The notes beneath the pieces are model-generated. The model did not search any database. It had not been told where the DNA came from and saw nothing but the letters and a program-made list of their open reading frames with translations. Positions 42,429 through 51,299 of a DNA stretch of 61,476 nucleotides are shown in pieces. Both the position numbers and the translations under genes were made by a program. Position 1 is the first letter of the stretch, and the number at the start of each line of letters is the position of its first letter. This stretch comes from DASXVX01 sp036504075 (GTDB lineage Bacteria; Bacillota; Sulfobacillia; Symbiobacteriales; Symbiobacteriaceae), in contig DASXVX010000064.1 of the NCBI GenBank assembly GCA_036504075.1, positions 1-61,476 on the forward strand, in the 5' to 3' direction.

Positions 42429-43859
42429 TCACACAGCCGGCGGCTGCGCGCCGGGCGCCGGGAGCAACGTGCCGGGATTCATCTGCCCCATGGGGTCCAG
42501 GACCTGTTTGAGGCCCTGCAGAAGCCGGTACGCGCTGCCGAGTTCCGCCGGCACCCAGGGCGCCCGCCACTTGCCAACGCCGTGGTGGTGGCAAATCGTG
42601 CCGCCGCCGGCCAGGGCCGTCTCCATGACTCGGGACCAGATCGCGCCGTAGACCCGCTCCACTTCCGCCGGGTCCTGCGGCGGCTGGGCGCCGATCACGA
42701 AGTACAGGTTCGTGCCCTGGGGGTAGCTGTGGGAGGAATGGGCCGACGCCACCAGCACCTCCGGCACCTCCGTGGTCAGCCGCTGGATGGCCCGATCATA
42801 AATCTCCGCAATGGCGGTCCACGGCGCGGCCACCTCGATGGTGTCGACGAGAATACCCATCGACAAATACTTGGTGAAATCGTCCACGTCGTTGCGGTGC
42901 TTCAGCCACGCCGCCACCGGTGCGGGGCCTAAGGCCCGGGCGCCGCCCGCCAGCGCGATGCGGTCGATGCCCGCGCCTTCGAGTCGGGCGTAACCCGCCG
43001 GGCCCTCCGAAAGCACCAGCAGGATCGATTCACCGGCCTGCACAAAGGCGTCGTAGCTGCGCTGCGCTTCCACCGCGTCGTGCAGCCGGACCACGGCGGG
43101 CCGCCAGCCCTCCCGCATGACGCCCTGAATGATCTGCAGGCCGTCCCGCACGGACGGCACGGCATAGGCCTGCAGCGTGCGCTCGGCCGGCGTCGGGAAA
43201 ATCTTGAGCGTCACCTCGGTGATGATGCCGAACGCGCCTTCCGAGCCCAGCCAAAGCTGGCGCAGGTCCGGCCCCACTGACCGCCGGGGGACGTTCTTCA
43301 CCCGCACGACCTCGCCGCCGGGCAGCACCGCCTCTAGCCCGACCAGCAGGTCCTCGATGTTGCCGTACTTCGTGGAAAACTGGCCGGAACTGCGGGTTGC
43401 CACCAGCCCGCCCACCTGCGCCACGTCGATCGACTGCGGATAGTGGCCGCACATATAGCCGTGCTTGTTTAGCCACGCCTCCAGCCGCCCCAGGAAAACG
43501 CCGGCCTGCGCCGTCACCGTGAGGTTCTCCTCGTCCAGCCGCAAAATCCGGTCCATGGCGCCCACGTCCAGCACCACGCTGCCCGGGACGGGCTCGGCGC
43601 CCCCGCTCACGCCGGAACCGCCACCATACGGGACGACGGCGACCCGCCGGTCCTGCAGGTAGGCCAACGCCCGGGAGACTTCGTCCGTGCCGGTGGGCTT
43701 GATCACGCAGAGCGGCGGCACTGCCGTGCGCCCGACGACTTTCTGAAGCAGCCGGAGCGGCCAGGTATCCATCGCCCGCTGCTCCAACGTGGCAGTGTCG
43801 GTCAGAACGAGGTCGTCCCCGAGCAACGTGCGCAGGTCTTGCACCAGGGTTTCACGCAT
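42429..43859 (-). CDS. FAD-linked oxidase, alkyl-DHAP-synthase-like
   Basis: This 476-residue PCMH/VAO-type flavoprotein has VVPYGGGSGVSGGAEP (FAD-binding P-loop), GGLVATRSSGQFSTKYGNIE, LGSEGAFGIITEVTLK and SVIDVAQ-like segments. The ATRSSG...YGNIEDL stretch and the HHHGVGKWR block near the C-terminus resemble alkylglycerone-phosphate synthase more than D-lactate or glycolate oxidases. Being paired with glpD, which makes DHAP, is intriguing, but a 2-hydroxyacid dehydrogenase role is equally possible. Confidence 0.8.
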   Translation of the reverse strand: MRETLVQDLRTLLGDDLVLTDTATLEQRAMDTWPLRLLQKVVGRTAVPPLCVIKPTGTDEVSRALAYLQDRRVAVVPYGGGSGVSGGAEPVPGSVVLDVGAMDRILRLDEENLTVTAQAGVFLGRLEAWLNKHGYMCGHYPQSIDVAQVGGLVATRSSGQFSTKYGNIEDLLVGLEAVLPGGEVVRVKNVPRRSVGPDLRQLWLGSEGAFGIITEVTLKIFPTPAERTLQAYAVPSVRDGLQIIQGVMREGWRPAVVRLHDAVEAQRSYDAFVQAGESILLVLSEGPAGYARLEGAGIDRIALAGGARALGPAPVAAWLKHRNDVDDFTKYLSMGILVDTIEVAAPWTAIAEIYDRAIQRLTTEVPEVLVASAHSSHSYPQGTNLYFVIGAQPPQDPAEVERVYGAIWSRVMETALAGGGTICHHHGVGKWRAPWVPAELGSAYRLLQGLKQVLDPMGQMNPGTLLPAPGAQPPAV

Positions 43860-43875
43860 CCGGCACCCGCTCCTA

Positions 43876-43895
43876 TCGTACCGATTTCTGTACGA
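43876..43895. promoter_or_regulatory. Inverted repeat between the flavoprotein gene and its divergent regulator
   Basis: TCGTAC-N8-GTACGA lies 17 bp upstream of the flavoprotein start. It is a candidate operator for the divergently encoded YhfZ-like regulator. Confidence 0.55.
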
Positions 43896-44054
43896 AAGAG
43901 TTATTCAGTTTCCACCGCCGGTATTCCTGCTGAATTCTTGAGATTCACCTCGGAGGTGGCTCGGGTAGGGGCCGAACTGGTACAATTAGCGCGTGCCAAA
44001 GCAGCTCCAGCCGGGCTGAAGCCGCAAATGGACGTCGACGGAGGAGGCTCATCC

Positions 44055-44960
44055 TTGCTACACCGGTACGGTTCCGTTGCCGAAGACCTGGCCCGCCGGC
44101 TCCTCTGCCTGAGCGAGGGCGACCGCCTGGACTCCGTCGGCCAGTTGGCCGCCGATTTCGGCACCGGGCGCGGCACCGTCCAATCCGCCCTCCAGGTGCT
44201 CATTCAGGAAAGCGCCGTCCGGTTCGAAACCCGGGGCAAACTGGGGTCGTTCATCACCCACCTGGATTACCAGCGGCTGCTGGAACGGGCAGGGCTCTCG
44301 CCGATCATCGGGGCGATGGCCGTCGCCTATTCGCTCCGGTTCCAGGGCCTGGCCGCCGGCATCACCCAGGCGTTCCAGCAGGCGGGCCTCCCGCTGGTGC
44401 TGGCGCAAATCCGTGGCGGCCGGAACCGCCTCCACTTTCTGCGCACCGGCCGCTGTGACTTCGCCGTTATCTCCCGCATGGCGTGGCAGGCCGAAGAGGC
44501 CCTGGGCGACCTGCGCCTGGTGCTCTCGTTCGGCCCCGGCTCCAACGTCGGGGACCATGTGCTGGTCTTCGGCTCGCCGGAGGCCGCCGCCATCGCCGAT
44601 GGCATGCGGGTCGGCGTCGACCCCTCGTCGACCGACCACGTCCGCCTGACCCAGGAGGAATGCGAAGGCAAGGCGGTCCAGTTGGTGGAAATCTCCTACG
44701 CCCAGTCGCTGGCCAGGCTGCTGAAAGGCGAAATTGACGTGACTGTCTGGGACGCCGGTGTGGCGCTCCCCTTTCCCGGCCTCGCAATTCGCCCCCGGCA
44801 GCGGCGGCTGGCCCCGGACGACCCGGACACCGAAGCGGTGCTGGTGATTCGGGCTGGGTACGAGCCGCTGGGCGACTTGCTGCGCAGCCGCATCGATCCC
44901 GGCTTCGTGACCAGCGTGCAGCGCCGGGTGGTGGCCAGGGAAGAAACCCCGGCCTTCTAG
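44055..44960 (+). CDS. YhfZ-like transcriptional regulator (GntR-type HTH plus binding-protein domain)
   Basis: This 301-residue protein, the length of E. coli YhfZ, starts at a TTG eight bases after GGAGGAGG. Residues 5-75 are a winged helix (DRLDSVGQLAADFGTGRGTV). Residues 95-300 resemble a periplasmic-binding-protein-like sensor (RGGRNRLHFLRTGRCDFAVI, DVTVWDAG). It is divergent from the glpD/flavoprotein pair and probably regulates it in response to a small metabolite. Confidence 0.75.
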   Translation: MLHRYGSVAEDLARRLLCLSEGDRLDSVGQLAADFGTGRGTVQSALQVLIQESAVRFETRGKLGSFITHLDYQRLLERAGLSPIIGAMAVAYSLRFQGLAAGITQAFQQAGLPLVLAQIRGGRNRLHFLRTGRCDFAVISRMAWQAEEALGDLRLVLSFGPGSNVGDHVLVFGSPEAAAIADGMRVGVDPSSTDHVRLTQEECEGKAVQLVEISYAQSLARLLKGEIDVTVWDAGVALPFPGLAIRPRQRRLAPDDPDTEAVLVIRAGYEPLGDLLRSRIDPGFVTSVQRRVVAREETPAF

Positions 44961-45001
44961 CCGCGGGCCCTCTGGTCACGGGCCTTCTGCCCCTACGCCC
45001 T

Positions 45002-45244
45002 CTAGCCTTCCGGCTTCCAGCCTTGCAGGAAGACCCACTTGAAGCGCTTCGCCCGGGTCCGCTTCCCCAGCTTCGACATGCAGTATTCGCAGGCCGTCTG
45101 CTCCGTGCGGTAGCCTTCGGCCCGCTCCTTGGACGCCACAATCAGCACCGGCTGGCCGCACGTGCCACAGCTGTTCACGTCGTACGCGTAGTTTTCCGGA
45201 TCGTACCCGACGCCAAACCTGGCGACATCAGCTTCATCGGCCAC
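45002..45244 (-). CDS. Small zinc-finger hypothetical protein
   Basis: This 80-residue protein has a GTG start behind AGGAGGAAT. Two Cys pairs (CGTCGQP and CEYC) about 30 residues apart form a likely zinc ribbon, followed by a basic stretch (KLGKRTRAKRFKW). The family is unknown. It is divergent from the SNF2 helicase, 96 bp away. Confidence 0.65.
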   Translation of the reverse strand: MADEADVARFGVGYDPENYAYDVNSCGTCGQPVLIVASKERAEGYRTEQTACEYCMSKLGKRTRAKRFKWVFLQGWKPEG

Positions 45245-45340
45245 GGCTCATTCCTCCTCCAAATCTCTCCGGTTATGTTTACCGGCAGCGACGGGGCAGA
45301 CTAACTCACGCAAACCCTGATGATGGGGGGTTCTCCCCGC

Positions 45341-46849
45341 ATGAGTTTTGTCAGCGTCACCGGCACCCTCGGGCTGCCGCCTGCCCCCAGCATCTTCCTG
45401 GGCTCGGCGTGGGGCGCCGCGGAAGACGACACCCCGCTTACCTTTTTAGACTTGCCGGCCCCGGTTGAAGGTCCGCCTCCCGACCCAAATGCCCTTTATT
45501 GCCCGCCCGGCGCCGAACTGTACGCCTACCAGGATGAGGGTGTCCAGTTTCTCCTGGAGCATCCGGTGGCGCTGCTCGGGGACGAAATGGGCCTGGGCAA
45601 GTCGATCCAGGCCATTACCGCCCTGCGGGCGCTGCTGCACCGGGGCGAGGCGACCCGAGTGCTCATTCTGTCCCCCAAGTCCATTCTGTTCGACTGGTAC
45701 TACAAGCTGCGCCAGTGGGCGCCTGACCTGCGAACCGTGCCGATCGAAGGGCCAAAGCGGCGGCGCACCTGGTACTGGCGCTGCAAGGCCCACGTCTTCC
45801 TCGTCGGATACGAGACTTGGACCCGGGACCTGAAAGACGGGCTGGTTGACCCGGCCCCGTTCGATCTGGTCATTCTGGACGAAGTGCAACGGATCAAAAA
45901 TCCGGACACGGCCACCCACCTGGCGGTGGCCAAGCTCGATGCCCCCAGGCGCTGGGGCCTTTCGGGCACGCCGATGGAGAACCGGGTGGAGGAACTGGTC
46001 GCCATCTTCGCGTACCTCAAGCCGGGGCTGTTGCCGATGATCAAAGGCTCCACACCGGCCGCGGTGCGCCGGGAGGTCGCTCCTTACGTCCTCCGCCGCC
46101 GCAAGCTCGATGTGCTGCAACTGCCGCCCAAAGAGAGCCGCGTCGTCTGGCTGGACCTGACCCCCGTCCAGCGCATGGCCTACGAGGCCCTGGAGCGGGC
46201 GGGCGTGCAGACCATGCGGCTCGCCGGCCAATCGTCGGTGCCCATGCTGGCGCTGGCGCTGATTACCAAGCTGAAGCAGGTCTGCAACCTGGACACGCTC
46301 ACCGGTGCCTCCGCCAAAATGTCCTTTCTGGAGAAAGAACTGACCCGGCTCGCCGGCGACGGCGAAAAGGCGCTGGTCTTCTCTCAGTATCCCGAAAAAA
46401 CGCTGAAGCCGCTCCTCCCCCGGATGAACCGGTTCGGGGCGGCCCTGTTCGACGGCAACCTGACCGACTGGAACCGCCAGTTGCTGATCCACCGGTTTCA
46501 ACAGTTGGACGACCCGCGGGTGCTGGCCATGTCGCTCAAATGCGGCGGCGTGGGCATTACCCTGACCCGGGCCAACCACGTCTACCACTTCGATCACTGG
46601 TGGAACCCGGCCGCGGCCGCCCAGGCGGAGGACCGGACTCACCGCATCGGCCAGAAAAAGCCGGTCTATGTCACGACGCTCCTGACCCGTGGCACCATCG
46701 AAGAGCGGATTGCGGAACTGGTCGAGCAAAAGCGGGAGCTGTTCCGCCAGGTGATGGACCCGCTCACCGACATGGAGGCCGGCGAGGAACTGGCGCTCGG
46801 CAAAATGCTGACCCGGGACGACCTCATGGGCCTCTTCGGGCTCCACTGA
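45341..46849 (+). CDS. Compact SNF2/SWI2-type helicase
   Basis: This 502-residue protein starts at an ATG behind GGGGGG. It has both helicase lobes and little else. Motif I is GDEMGLGKS, motif II DEVQRIKN, motif III GLSGTPMENR, motif V KCGGVGITLTRANH and motif VI EDRTHRIGQ. Most bacterial SNF2 proteins carry an extra N-terminal SWIM or C-terminal HKD domain; this minimal form lacks them. It would be a DNA-translocating ATPase that remodels protein-DNA complexes, perhaps in repair or RNA-polymerase recycling. No restriction or phage-defence partner is adjacent. Confidence 0.93.
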   Translation: MSFVSVTGTLGLPPAPSIFLGSAWGAAEDDTPLTFLDLPAPVEGPPPDPNALYCPPGAELYAYQDEGVQFLLEHPVALLGDEMGLGKSIQAITALRALLHRGEATRVLILSPKSILFDWYYKLRQWAPDLRTVPIEGPKRRRTWYWRCKAHVFLVGYETWTRDLKDGLVDPAPFDLVILDEVQRIKNPDTATHLAVAKLDAPRRWGLSGTPMENRVEELVAIFAYLKPGLLPMIKGSTPAAVRREVAPYVLRRRKLDVLQLPPKESRVVWLDLTPVQRMAYEALERAGVQTMRLAGQSSVPMLALALITKLKQVCNLDTLTGASAKMSFLEKELTRLAGDGEKALVFSQYPEKTLKPLLPRMNRFGAALFDGNLTDWNRQLLIHRFQQLDDPRVLAMSLKCGGVGITLTRANHVYHFDHWWNPAAAAQAEDRTHRIGQKKPVYVTTLLTRGTIEERIAELVEQKRELFRQVMDPLTDMEAGEELALGKMLTRDDLMGLFGLH

Positions 46850-46899
46850 CTCACCCGGACCGGCTCCACCGTAGCCCCCCGCCTAAAGGAGCGCGCCCG

Positions 46900-47511
46900 T
46901 CAGAGGAGCGCCGCCAGCCCGGTCCAGGCCCGCCACACGCCCAGCAGCATCAGCATCGCCCCGGCCCCCCGCAGCGCCCAGCGGTAAAGACCCCCCTGGA
47001 GGAACTGCCGCCCCCGGCTGATGGTAAACGCCAAAATGAGATTAATGGCGATCATCACCACAAAGAACGGCGCCATGAAGGAGAACGGACCGGCCCAGCC
47101 CTTGGCGCCGTAGGCGTCCACGAGAATCGGCCCGCCGCCGGTCAGCCAGAACAGAAACGCCTGCGGGTTGAGCAGGTTGGTCATGATGCCTTTGGCCAGC
47201 GACCCGCCGGCGCCCCCGGCCATCTCGGCGGCCACCGGCGCACCGGCCCGCAAGGTCCCGAGTCCCATCCAGATGATGATGCCGCCGCCCACCACGCTGA
47301 TAACTGCCCGGCCCCAGCCGGGCAGCGGGGCGGCGACCAGCAGCGCCACCGTCACCAGCACGGTATCCGTGACCAGAGGCGCCAGCCCAACACGAAAGCC
47401 TGCGGGCCATCCGCCCCGCAGGCTTTCCGTGATAATCAGGGCCATCAGCGGGCCGGGGCTGAGCCCGGCGGCCAGCCCCAGCACCGCGCCGTTGGCGAGA
47501 AAATAGATCAC
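46900..47511 (-). CDS. LysE/RhtB-family amino-acid exporter
   Basis: This 203-residue protein has six membrane helices. GLSPGPLMALIITESLRGG near the N-terminus and LNPQAFLFWLTGG are LysE-superfamily hallmarks. Substrate is unknown. It overlaps the DUF885 peptidase gene by four bases and is probably co-transcribed, which would fit export of released amino acids. Confidence 0.9.
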   Translation of the reverse strand: MIYFLANGAVLGLAAGLSPGPLMALIITESLRGGWPAGFRVGLAPLVTDTVLVTVALLVAAPLPGWGRAVISVVGGGIIIWMGLGTLRAGAPVAAEMAGGAGGSLAKGIMTNLLNPQAFLFWLTGGGPILVDAYGAKGWAGPFSFMAPFFVVMIAINLILAFTISRGRQFLQGGLYRWALRGAGAMLMLLGVWRAWTGLAALL

Positions 47512-48722
47512 GATTTAGCCCACTCCAGAAGTAGGGAAGGATAGACTTGCTCCGTAAGCAGCCGCCGGAAGACCGCCAGCCGGTCCGGCCCCTGCAAGAG
47601 CGGCTGCATCAGCCGCTTGCCATAGAAATACGTAAATGCATACGCCCGCCAGAGCGGCGACTTCAGGAACTCCAACTGCTTCCACGCCCGGTCTTCCGAC
47701 GTCCGGGTATACCGGCAAATATACTGCACCACTTCGGCGTCCGGCCGTCCTTCGGCATGCAGCAGGAAGACGGCGTTGCCGCGGACCCCCGTCAAAAGCT
47801 CCCCTGCTCGGGTGAGCTTCGCCACATCGGCCCCGTCCGGTTCAATGCCCGCTGCGGCGTAAATGTTTTCCGCCAGCCACTGCCGGGCCTCCGCCGGCGT
47901 GAAAATCAGCTGCCCGGCCAGCGTCGCGATGCCCTCGGAGATGACCGCCTCCGGCGTGTTAATCAGGAGAATCGCGTTCTCCTCGTAGCCCTTCTCCCGG
48001 TACAGCAGCTTCTCTTTGAGGACATGCTCCGTGTGATGCCCCGGATAGCCCTCGTGGGCCATCAGGTCCGTGAGCGCGCCCAAGTTGGTGGGCAGGTCAG
48101 TGTTCAGTTCGATCACGGAGCGGTAATTGCCCAGGTACCAGTTGTAGGCCGTCCAGCTCTGGTGGCTGGTGGTATGTACCTCCACGCCCTCGCCCTCCGG
48201 CAGGTCGACGAACGCCAGGGTCCGCCGGCGGGCTTCGGCAATCGCCTTCTCCATAAGCCCAACCACCAACTCCGCCTTGTCCGGAGCCAGCTCGTAGCGG
48301 GTCCGGCGGGCGGTCAGCCGCTCGGCCAGGGTGCCCGGGCCGGGCAGCGCCTCCTCGTAAAGCGCCAGCCCCTCGTCGAATTCCGCCTCCGGCGTCCGCA
48401 CCGGCTGAATGTCGTAGCAAAGCCGGACCTCATCCTCCAGAGAGAACTCCTCGCCCGCCAGCTTCCGGCATACCGTCTCCATCGCCCGGACCTGCTTGCC
48501 AAGGTAAGCCGTCCGGTTGGCTTCAAAGCCCTGCACGGCAAGCGAATCGGCCAGTTGCGCGGCCTCCCGCGCCAGCGCCGGCGCCAGCACCACTGGCTCG
48601 GTCTCCACCGCCGCCTTCAGTTCCGGCGGTCCGAAGTAGCCATCCACAAAACCCGGAAAGTACTTTTCGATCCGGAGTCCAAGCCGGAGATACTCCCGCA
48701 GCCACTGCTCGTTTTCGTACAT
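47508..48722 (-). CDS. DUF885-type zinc metallopeptidase
   Basis: This 404-residue protein has the metal motif AHEGYPGHHTEH, a DUF885 HExxPGHH-type site with two His and the catalytic Glu. A downstream EAVISEGIATL offers the third ligand Glu. It is mostly helical and has no signal peptide, so it would be cytoplasmic. Related proteins are poorly characterised carboxypeptidase-like enzymes. It is followed by, and overlaps, a LysE exporter. Confidence 0.85.
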   Translation of the reverse strand: MYENEQWLREYLRLGLRIEKYFPGFVDGYFGPPELKAAVETEPVVLAPALAREAAQLADSLAVQGFEANRTAYLGKQVRAMETVCRKLAGEEFSLEDEVRLCYDIQPVRTPEAEFDEGLALYEEALPGPGTLAERLTARRTRYELAPDKAELVVGLMEKAIAEARRRTLAFVDLPEGEGVEVHTTSHQSWTAYNWYLGNYRSVIELNTDLPTNLGALTDLMAHEGYPGHHTEHVLKEKLLYREKGYEENAILLINTPEAVISEGIATLAGQLIFTPAEARQWLAENIYAAAGIEPDGADVAKLTRAGELLTGVRGNAVFLLHAEGRPDAEVVQYICRYTRTSEDRAWKQLEFLKSPLWRAYAFTYFYGKRLMQPLLQGPDRLAVFRRLLTEQVYPSLLLEWAKS

Positions 48723-48731
48723 GCGTGCTCC

Positions 48732-48947
48732 TTATTCCCCGGCCGGGAACCGGGCGAGTTCGGCCTCGGCCTGGTCCCGATACCGGAACACCGCGTCCCC
48801 CGTGGTCCCCACCCGGTGGACAGACTTCTTGATCCCCGCTTTTTCAAAGGGTTCCTTCTCAATCAAGTAATAACTCTTCAGCCCGCTCGCCTCACTCATC
48901 ACCCAGATCGTGATATCCTTTTGGGTGAGATTACCCCCCTTGGCCAC
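48732..48947 (-). CDS. Small hypothetical protein
   Basis: This 71-residue protein starts at a GTG nine bases after GGGAGG. It contains IWVMSEASGLKSYYLIEKE and a helical C-terminus (YRDQAEAELARFP). The family was not recognised. It lies nine bases before the DUF885 gene on the same strand. Confidence 0.6.
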   Translation of the reverse strand: MAKGGNLTQKDITIWVMSEASGLKSYYLIEKEPFEKAGIKKSVHRVGTTGDAVFRYRDQAEAELARFPAGE

Positions 48948-49028
48948 GGAACCACCCTCCCATCCAAGTTGGTCCACACGCCTATTCGGCGAAATTACAG
49001 GCAATACCTTGCAAAGAGGCGATCATCG

Positions 49029-49514
49029 TTGAACGATTCCCCACAAACGTTTAAAGTCTATGGCTCCTGGCAAGGGCTGACGGCCACCACCGGCGACCTC
49101 GCCAGCAGTTTCTCCAACCTGCGCCTGGCGTTCAGCGCTCCGGTGGCCGACGGCGGCCAGCCCGGCGTGACGACGTCGGAAGAGTTGCTGCTCGGTGCGG
49201 CCATTGCCGGCTACTGCGCCGCCTTCGTGGAGCTAACCGTCGACATGGCAATCGACCTGGCGCTGATCGAAGTGGAAGGCGAGTTGAAACGCGCCTACGA
49301 CGAGCTGGAAGGTAACCTACTAAGAGAGCTCAACCTGACGGTGGTCGGAACCCTGCGCACCGGCGTGGGCTTTGAAAAAGTCCACGACATGTTCCGCCGG
49401 GCCGTCGGTCTGGCCCAGCACCGCTCGCCGGTGCTCAAGGCGCTGGCGCAGTCCATGAAAATCCGGATTGAGCCCCATTTCCGGGAAGCCGGCGGCGCGA
49501 ACCGGCAGTCTTAA
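49029..49514 (+). CDS. OsmC-like protein
   Basis: This 161-residue protein starts at a TTG after AGAGG. The segment TTSEELLLGAAIAGYCAAF resembles the first helix and peroxidatic-Cys region of OsmC/Ohr proteins (Glu and Cys in sequence), which reduce organic hydroperoxides. The second OsmC Cys is not obvious. It ends four bases inside the convergent small membrane protein gene. Confidence 0.6.
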   Translation: MNDSPQTFKVYGSWQGLTATTGDLASSFSNLRLAFSAPVADGGQPGVTTSEELLLGAAIAGYCAAFVELTVDMAIDLALIEVEGELKRAYDELEGNLLRELNLTVVGTLRTGVGFEKVHDMFRRAVGLAQHRSPVLKALAQSMKIRIEPHFREAGGANRQS

Positions 49515-49714
49515 GCCCGGGACGAAGGCGGCCGCCGGGTGCCAATGGTGGACGCCCGGGACATGGCCCAGAGAAACAGCGACGCCTTGAACACCACCAG
49601 AATACTGATGACCCAGTTCCAGGGCGCAGGCAGGAAGTGGAAAAGCGCTCCGATTAAAAGAATGTACCCAACGATGACCAACACCAGCCATGGCAGGGAT
49701 TTCCGCGTGTTCAT
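49511..49714 (-). CDS. Small two-helix membrane protein
   Basis: This 67-residue protein has two hydrophobic helices (LPWLVLVIVGYILLIGALF and WVISILVVFKASLFLWAM) and a basic tail. It resembles cytochrome-c-oxidase-subunit-IV-like or other small bacterial membrane proteins, but no family can be named. Confidence 0.55.
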   Translation of the reverse strand: MNTRKSLPWLVLVIVGYILLIGALFHFLPAPWNWVISILVVFKASLFLWAMSRASTIGTRRPPSSRA

Positions 49715-49806
49715 CCGAAAACCTCCTCCTCCGTGTAACCCTTGCTTTCGTATCTATGGTAGCGAATTTGCCGCGGCGCTGGAAGACCGCAAGTGGAGGC
49801 AGATCA

Positions 49807-50253
49807 ATGATCCAGGAGACCAGAATCGGTGCGTACGGCTTATGCCTGCGGGACGGCCGGGTGCTGCTGATCGATAAGGCGAAAGGCCCGTTCACAGGTA
49901 TGCTGGACCTGCCCGGCGGCGGCATCGAGTTCGGCGAAACGCCGGAAGAAGCGGTGGTGCGGGAGTTCATGGAAGAGACGGGCGTGGTCGTGGCGGTGGA
50001 ATCGATCCTGGGCGCCTACAGCAAGCACTTTCAGTTTGAGGGTCCCCGAGGCTGGTTGGACTTTCACCACCTGGGGTTCTTCTACCGGGTGCAGCCCACG
50101 GGCGACACCACGCCCAGAACGGAACCCGACGGCCTCGACTCTCTGGGTGCGCACTGGATCGACCTGGCGGACCTGGCGGCGCGGGCGGCATCGCCGCTGG
50201 TCCACCATGCACTGGACCTGGCGGGCCGGGCAACATCGCCGCATTCCATCTAA
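49807..50253 (+). CDS. NUDIX hydrolase
   Basis: This 148-residue protein starts at an ATG eight bases after GGAGG. The complete NUDIX box GGGIEFGETPEEAVVREFMEETGV supplies the Mg-binding Glu residues (REFMEE). It hydrolyses a nucleoside diphosphate linked to another moiety; the exact substrate is not readable. It precedes the GntR regulator by 29 bp. Confidence 0.93.
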   Translation: MIQETRIGAYGLCLRDGRVLLIDKAKGPFTGMLDLPGGGIEFGETPEEAVVREFMEETGVVVAVESILGAYSKHFQFEGPRGWLDFHHLGFFYRVQPTGDTTPRTEPDGLDSLGAHWIDLADLAARAASPLVHHALDLAGRATSPHSI

Positions 50254-50282
50254 TTTGGCGGTCCGATGAGGAGGCTGGCCGG

Positions 50283-51260
50283 ATGCAGGCGTTTTCGCTG
50301 GACTCCGAAAGCGGAATCCCGGTAAAGCTGCAACTTAAGGCGCACGTAAAGTATCAGATCATGGCCGGCACCCTGCGCCCCGGCGACCAGCTGCCGCCGC
50401 TCCGGGACCTGGCCGCCGGCCTCGGCATCAACCTGAACACGGTGGTGCGGGCCTTTGGCGAGCTGGAAGCCGAGGGCTATCTGTACAGCCGTCCCGGCAA
50501 AGGCGTCTTCGTGGCGGATGAGTTCCCCGGCCAGGGGCACGGGGCCGCGCTGCGCTCACTGCTGGCCGGCGTGCTCGGGCCGGCCCGGGAGTGGGGCATG
50601 ACTCCCGAAGAGATCGCCATGGCGCTCCTGGCCTGCGGCCAACTGGCCCGGGCGCCCAAGGCGGTCTCCCACCGGCTGCTGCTGGTCGCCGGCTCCCGGG
50701 CCCAGCTACGGCGGCTGCAGGGCGAGCTGGAGGCGGTCCTGCCGGTCATGGTCGAGCCCGCCCTGCCCGAAGAGCTGCCCGAGAAAGTTCGGGTCCAGGA
50801 TTATGGCGCTGTCGCCTGCACGCTCTTCCACCAGGCGGACTGCCGGCACTGCCTGCCCGGGGCCACGGTGGTCCCGCTGGCCGGGTCGGCGGCCCGGGAA
50901 ATCTACGCCAGGCTGGACTCCCTGGAGCCGGGGACCCCGGTGGCCGTCACCTCCCGGGACTGGCTCCACGCCGCCCGCGTCCGCAGCAGCCTGGAACGCT
51001 CGGGCCTCGGCCATCTCAAGCTGGACATCGCCGCCGGGCAGACGCCCGCCGCCCTGGCGCCGGCGCTCCAGCAAGCCCGGTTCGCCCTGGTAACGCCGGA
51101 CTGCCGGGAGATTGCCCGGGAGGCCCTCGGCGGTGCCCCGAGCACCACGCTGCTGACGGAGCCCACGGAAGTGCCAGCCGAAGCGCTGGCCGCCCTCCGG
51201 GCGATCCTGGGTGCCCCCGCTCAGGCCAAAGGCGTCACCATTCGCTCCGCCTGGGTCTAG
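50283..51260 (+). CDS. GntR-family regulator with novel C-terminal domain
   Basis: This 325-residue protein has an N-terminal winged helix (residues 8-75: LKAHVKYQIMAGTLRPGDQL, LRDLAAGLGINLNTVVRA, GKGVFV), the YtrA/GntR type. The C-terminal 240 residues do not match UTRA, FCD or aminotransferase domains. They show alternating beta/alpha segments (LLLVAGSRAQL, ARFALVTPDCREIA), as in receiver- or Rossmann-like folds, and include DCRHC. Effector is unknown. Confidence 0.82.
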   Translation: MQAFSLDSESGIPVKLQLKAHVKYQIMAGTLRPGDQLPPLRDLAAGLGINLNTVVRAFGELEAEGYLYSRPGKGVFVADEFPGQGHGAALRSLLAGVLGPAREWGMTPEEIAMALLACGQLARAPKAVSHRLLLVAGSRAQLRRLQGELEAVLPVMVEPALPEELPEKVRVQDYGAVACTLFHQADCRHCLPGATVVPLAGSAAREIYARLDSLEPGTPVAVTSRDWLHAARVRSSLERSGLGHLKLDIAAGQTPAALAPALQQARFALVTPDCREIAREALGGAPSTTLLTEPTEVPAEALAALRAILGAPAQAKGVTIRSAWV

Positions 51261-51299
51261 AAAACCGGCGCTCTGCCACGCAGGCAGAGCGCCGGTTTT
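51261..51299. terminator. Bidirectional terminator between the GntR gene and hpt
   Basis: The 17-bp perfect arms begin AAAACCGGCGCTC; the loop is ACGCA and T-runs occur on both strands. Confidence 0.9.

Noticed and set aside
47547..49028. Very long plus-strand frame upstream of the OsmC-like gene
   Set aside because: This is antisense of the DUF885 gene. The protein-like part begins at the TTG at 49029 with its own ribosome site.
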